Shown piece by piece: positions 6,226-8,326 of a stretch of 8,326 nucleotides of DNA. The position numbers and the translations under genes are program-made. Positions within the stretch are counted from its first letter, which is position 1, and each line of letters opens with the position of its first letter. This DNA is from Myxococcales bacterium. GTDB lineage: Bacteria > Myxococcota > Polyangia > Fen-1088. The notes beneath the pieces are model-generated. The model searched no databases and was not told the origin of the DNA. It saw only the letters and a program-made list of their open reading frames with translations. The stretch covers positions 1-8,326 of the forward strand of contig PMLH01000549.1 in the NCBI GenBank assembly GCA_003159055.1, read 5' to 3'.

Positions 6226-6879
6226 ATGCCCGATCCCATTCGCAATTTGCTTGTCTGTGGAACGCGCACCCTGGCGGAGGAAGTGGCGGATTTGGCGGCG
6301 GAGGTGCCCGGGATTCGCGTGGCCGGCTTCGTCGAGAACATGGATCGCGAGCGCTGCACGAGCCCGCTTCGCGGCCTGCCCGTGATCTGGCACGAGGAGT
6401 TGCCCCGCTACGCGGCTGACCACTGCGCTGTCGTGGCGCTGGCCACCACGCAACGCAACCACTTCACCGAACAGGTGGCGGCGGCTCAGGTTCCTTTCGC
6501 CACCATCATCCATCCCGCGGCCCAAGTTTCGCCCTCGACGACTTTGGGCGAGGGCTGCGTCGTCAGCGCGGGCGCGATCATCGCCGCACACAGCGAGCTC
6601 GGGTGCCACGTGTTCGTGAACCGAGGGGCGCTCATCGGCCCTCACGCCGTCATCGGGCACCATGTCTCCATCATGCCGGGGGCCAACATCGGCGGCATGG
6701 TTCACATCGGCGAACACACGTACATTGGCATGGGTGCCATCGTGCTTGACCATATTGCGATTGGCGACCATTGCTTGATTTCAGCCGGGGCTTTGGTGAA
6801 CAAGAATGCACCTCCGCACACGCAATTGATGGGATTGCCAGCCGTCTTGGTCGTCAAGCAGAACATCGATGGCAAGTAG
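6226..6879 (+). CDS. NeuD/PglD-type acyltransferase (left-handed beta-helix)
   Basis: The 217-residue product has the two-domain layout of NeuD/PglD/PerB sugar N- or O-acyltransferases. Residues 1-90 form a small Rossmann-like nucleotide-sugar-binding domain (IRNLLVCGTRTLAEEVADL, then VVALATTQRNHF), and residues 92-205 are hexapeptide repeats that fold as a left-handed beta-helix and bind acetyl-CoA between trimer subunits (HPAAQVSPSTTLGEG, VSAGAIIAAHSELG, IGEHTYIGMGAIV). It ends with the usual GLPAVLV block. Two features are odd: the glycine-rich GAGGH of the N-terminal domain is replaced by CGTRTL, and the position of the family's catalytic His (the GHD/EHE motif) appears as Gly-Pro-His at 138-140. 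The substrate is therefore open; a nucleotide-linked amino sugar for surface glycans is the family's usual one. The ATG has AGGGAG at 6211-6216 with a 9-base spacer. No other glycan genes adjoin it. Confidence 0.82.
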   Translation: MPDPIRNLLVCGTRTLAEEVADLAAEVPGIRVAGFVENMDRERCTSPLRGLPVIWHEELPRYAADHCAVVALATTQRNHFTEQVAAAQVPFATIIHPAAQVSPSTTLGEGCVVSAGAIIAAHSELGCHVFVNRGALIGPHAVIGHHVSIMPGANIGGMVHIGEHTYIGMGAIVLDHIAIGDHCLISAGALVNKNAPPHTQLMGLPAVLVVKQNIDGK

Positions 6880-6895
6880 ACTGCCGAGCTTCCCG

Positions 6896-7435
6896 TCACC
6901 AGCGCTCGACGGTCCCGGATTCGCGCGCATCGTTGTCCACGCTTCTGACTGAAAGCAACGGTTGAGGCCGGGGTGGCGTCGAGGCGGCGCGGGCCATGCG
7001 TGGTGGTATGGCTGCGGGCGCCGGCCTGGGCCTGGTGGGCGGCTGCGAGCCAAGCAGTGGGATCTTCTCCGCGGGGCGCGGCGGATCGAGCGATTCCAAG
7101 GGCGCTGGTACGGGTTCTGGCAGGACCTGTTGTGCAGGCTGCACGATGAGGGTGGGCGTTTCCACAGGCCGAGGCGACGCCATCACGACAGGTTGAACGG
7201 CTACCGACTGTCGGAAAATCATGGCCACATTGGCGCCCGCGATAACCATGGTCACGCACATCATGGCGATGGTCAGTTTCGTGAATCGGGTGATGACTTG
7301 CGCAGAGCGATCTTCCGCGGCTTCGCGATCTTCCGCTGCCGCCGCAAGGTAGCGATTGAGTGCTTCTAGGGTGAGCTGCCCAGCGTCCTCGACGCTGTCG
7401 CGAGCGGCTTCCCCGGGTTCATCTTGCTGGGGCAT
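6896..7435 (-). CDS. Single-pass membrane protein with proline-rich C-terminal half, unknown function
   Basis: I do not recognise a family. The 179-residue product has an acidic, alanine-rich N-terminal part (residues 1-50) that looks helical, one membrane segment at about 53-74 (KLTIAMMCVTMVIAGANVAM) flanked by Arg50/Lys53 and Arg75, and a long segment rich in Pro, Ala and Arg (about 85-160) of low complexity. By the positive-inside rule the N-terminus is cytoplasmic and the proline-rich half extends into the periplasm, a layout like TonB-type or wall-spanning anchors. It ends ESGTVERW. The gene lies 41 bases downstream of the L,D-transpeptidase on the same strand and so is probably in its operon, which suggests an envelope role by inference. 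Its 3' end faces the acyltransferase with only 16 bases between. ATG 7435 has no strong ribosome binding site. Confidence 0.7.
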   Translation of the reverse strand: MPQQDEPGEAARDSVEDAGQLTLEALNRYLAAAAEDREAAEDRSAQVITRFTKLTIAMMCVTMVIAGANVAMIFRQSVAVQPVVMASPRPVETPTLIVQPAQQVLPEPVPAPLESLDPPRPAEKIPLLGSQPPTRPRPAPAAIPPRMARAASTPPRPQPLLSVRSVDNDARESGTVERW

Positions 7436-7476
7436 TGTGTTATTGTGCCGCCTTCAGCACGGGCGTCAAGTGGAAC

Positions 7477-8326
7477 TTACCTTACGCGCACCAGCGTTCC
7501 CTGCCGCTTCTCCGTCGCCGCCACTTCTTGCTCGCCTTCGGCCAGGCTCGGCTGCGTGAATCCGAACAGCCACTCGGCGTCGGTCAAAGTCAGGTTGATG
7601 CAACCATGGCTGCGGATGGCACCAAATTGGTCGTGCCAGAAGGCTCCGTGCAGGGCGACGCGGCCGATGTATTGGGTGAACGGGACTTCTTCGTAGGAAT
7701 AGGGAGCGACACCTGTGTGGTCCAAATTGTCCATGGTGGCGGCGAGCAACTTGGCGCGGATGCGCTGGATGCCTTTAGGCGTTGACAGTGGACTGCCGTC
7801 GGTGCCAACGCCCGTGGCTACTAGGGTTGCAAAGACGGGCTTGTCGCCTTGGTAGGCGACCAGGGTTTGCGTGGCTAGCTCTACGTCGAGCCAGGACTCG
7901 GTGTCGGTGACGATGGGTGGGCGTACGGAAATGTGGGGCACTCGCAGATCGGTTTCCGACATCCAGCCGTCGGCCACGCGATAGAAACCCTGCGGACCTT
8001 CCCGGCTGGCCAGGGTCAGGCGCGCATAGCGTGCCCGGCGTGAGACGGGTTGACCTGTGCTATCGGGCCGGGCGTAGACAGGCGCGCCTTCCTTGACGAC
8101 CCACCCGAAGTCGAGGCCGCGATCGTCAAGGTGCGCGCCGCTGAAGCGCGAGGGCGTGGCTGGGCGCAAGTCCCTCATGGGAATGTCGCGGCCGAGGCTG
8201 GTACGTCCGATAAGTTCGCCACCGAGCATGCGTTGCTCGGCGACCACGACACCGAAGCCGGGGAGAAGTTTGCGCGGGTAGCGGCCAAGAGTCTGGGTGC
8301 CGTTCTTGCCAATGATGTAGTAGCGC
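7477..8326 (-). CDS. L,D-transpeptidase (YkuD domain), 5'-truncated by window edge
   Basis: Visible residues number 282; the frame is open to the right edge (it begins RYYIIGKNGTQT), so the start and probably a signal peptide are outside. An ATG at 8247 is internal to this open stretch and not a likely start. Counting from that Met, residues 45-105 resemble an SH3-like cell-wall binding domain (GWVVKEGAPVYARPD to DGWMSETDL), and residues 117-256 form the YkuD catalytic domain: WLDVELATQTLVAYQGDKPV, TPKGIQRI, and the active-site block with His200 (ALHGAFWHDQFG) and SHGCINL carrying the catalytic Cys216. Such enzymes act in the periplasm on peptidoglycan, forming 3-3 cross-links or attaching proteins to meso-diaminopimelate. 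The visible active-site motif is complete, so it should be functional. The stop TAA lies 41 bases before the proline-rich membrane protein gene. Confidence 0.9.
   Translation of the reverse strand, partial: RYYIIGKNGTQTLGRYPRKLLPGFGVVVAEQRMLGGELIGRTSLGRDIPMRDLRPATPSRFSGAHLDDRGLDFGWVVKEGAPVYARPDSTGQPVSRRARYARLTLASREGPQGFYRVADGWMSETDLRVPHISVRPPIVTDTESWLDVELATQTLVAYQGDKPVFATLVATGVGTDGSPLSTPKGIQRIRAKLLAATMDNLDHTGVAPYSYEEVPFTQYIGRVALHGAFWHDQFGAIRSHGCINLTLTDAEWLFGFTQPSLAEGEQEVAATEKRQGTLVRVR

Noticed and set aside
6163..6771. Upstream extension of the minus-strand hydrolase frame through the acyltransferase gene
   Set aside because: The first 200 or so residues are antisense to a recognisable acyltransferase and are His/Arg/Asp-rich without motifs; the lipoprotein signal gives the real start near 6162.

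Overview
The window is a GC-rich stretch of chromosome-like bacterial DNA that is almost fully coding: eight intact or edge-cut protein genes plus one broken gene, with no RNA genes, insertion sequences, CRISPR arrays or phage genes visible. A lipoprotein signal with a lipobox, an L,D-transpeptidase and a surface repeat protein point to a Gram-negative (diderm) bacterium. The mix of a repeat-rich surface protein, an atypical GH77 enzyme and an SH3-like plus YkuD transpeptidase would suit Myxococcota or a relative, but this is an impression from gene style and not a placement.

Layout. Bases 1-1223 (+) carry the 3' part of a surface protein built from about fourteen copies of a 14-16 residue repeat followed by a non-repeated, probably beta-rich end. 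Bases 1305-3230 (+) encode a GH77 4-alpha-glucanotransferase with all three catalytic acids. Its 3' end overlaps by 33 bases the convergent gene for L-lactate dehydrogenase (3198-4142, -). An 82-base divergent region separates ldh from a cidA/lrgA-lrgB pair (4225-4584 and 4581-5279, +) joined by a GTGA overlap. A small EVE-domain protein follows (5335-5754, +). Immediately after its stop codon the strand flips into the N-terminal third of an alpha/beta-hydrolase lipoprotein (5755-6162, -), which has lost everything after its first core strands. Divergent from that is a left-handed beta-helix acyltransferase of the NeuD/PglD type (6226-6879, +). The right end holds a minus-strand pair: an L,D-transpeptidase entering from beyond the window (7477-8326) and, 41 bases downstream, a single-pass, proline-rich membrane protein of unknown function (6896-7435).

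How the genes relate. Two themes are visible. One is central carbon and overflow metabolism: alpha-glucan remodelling, lactate/pyruvate interconversion, and a CidA-LrgB pair whose relatives handle pyruvate or glycolate, or act as holin-like proteins. The second is the cell envelope: surface repeat protein, lipoprotein remnant, sugar-type acyltransferase, peptidoglycan cross-linking enzyme and its membrane neighbour. I do not see a clear novel multi-gene system. The most useful leads are the ldh/cidA-lrgB divergent cassette, the exact truncation of the hydrolase at the EVE stop codon, and an acyltransferase whose expected catalytic histidine position appears to be proline.
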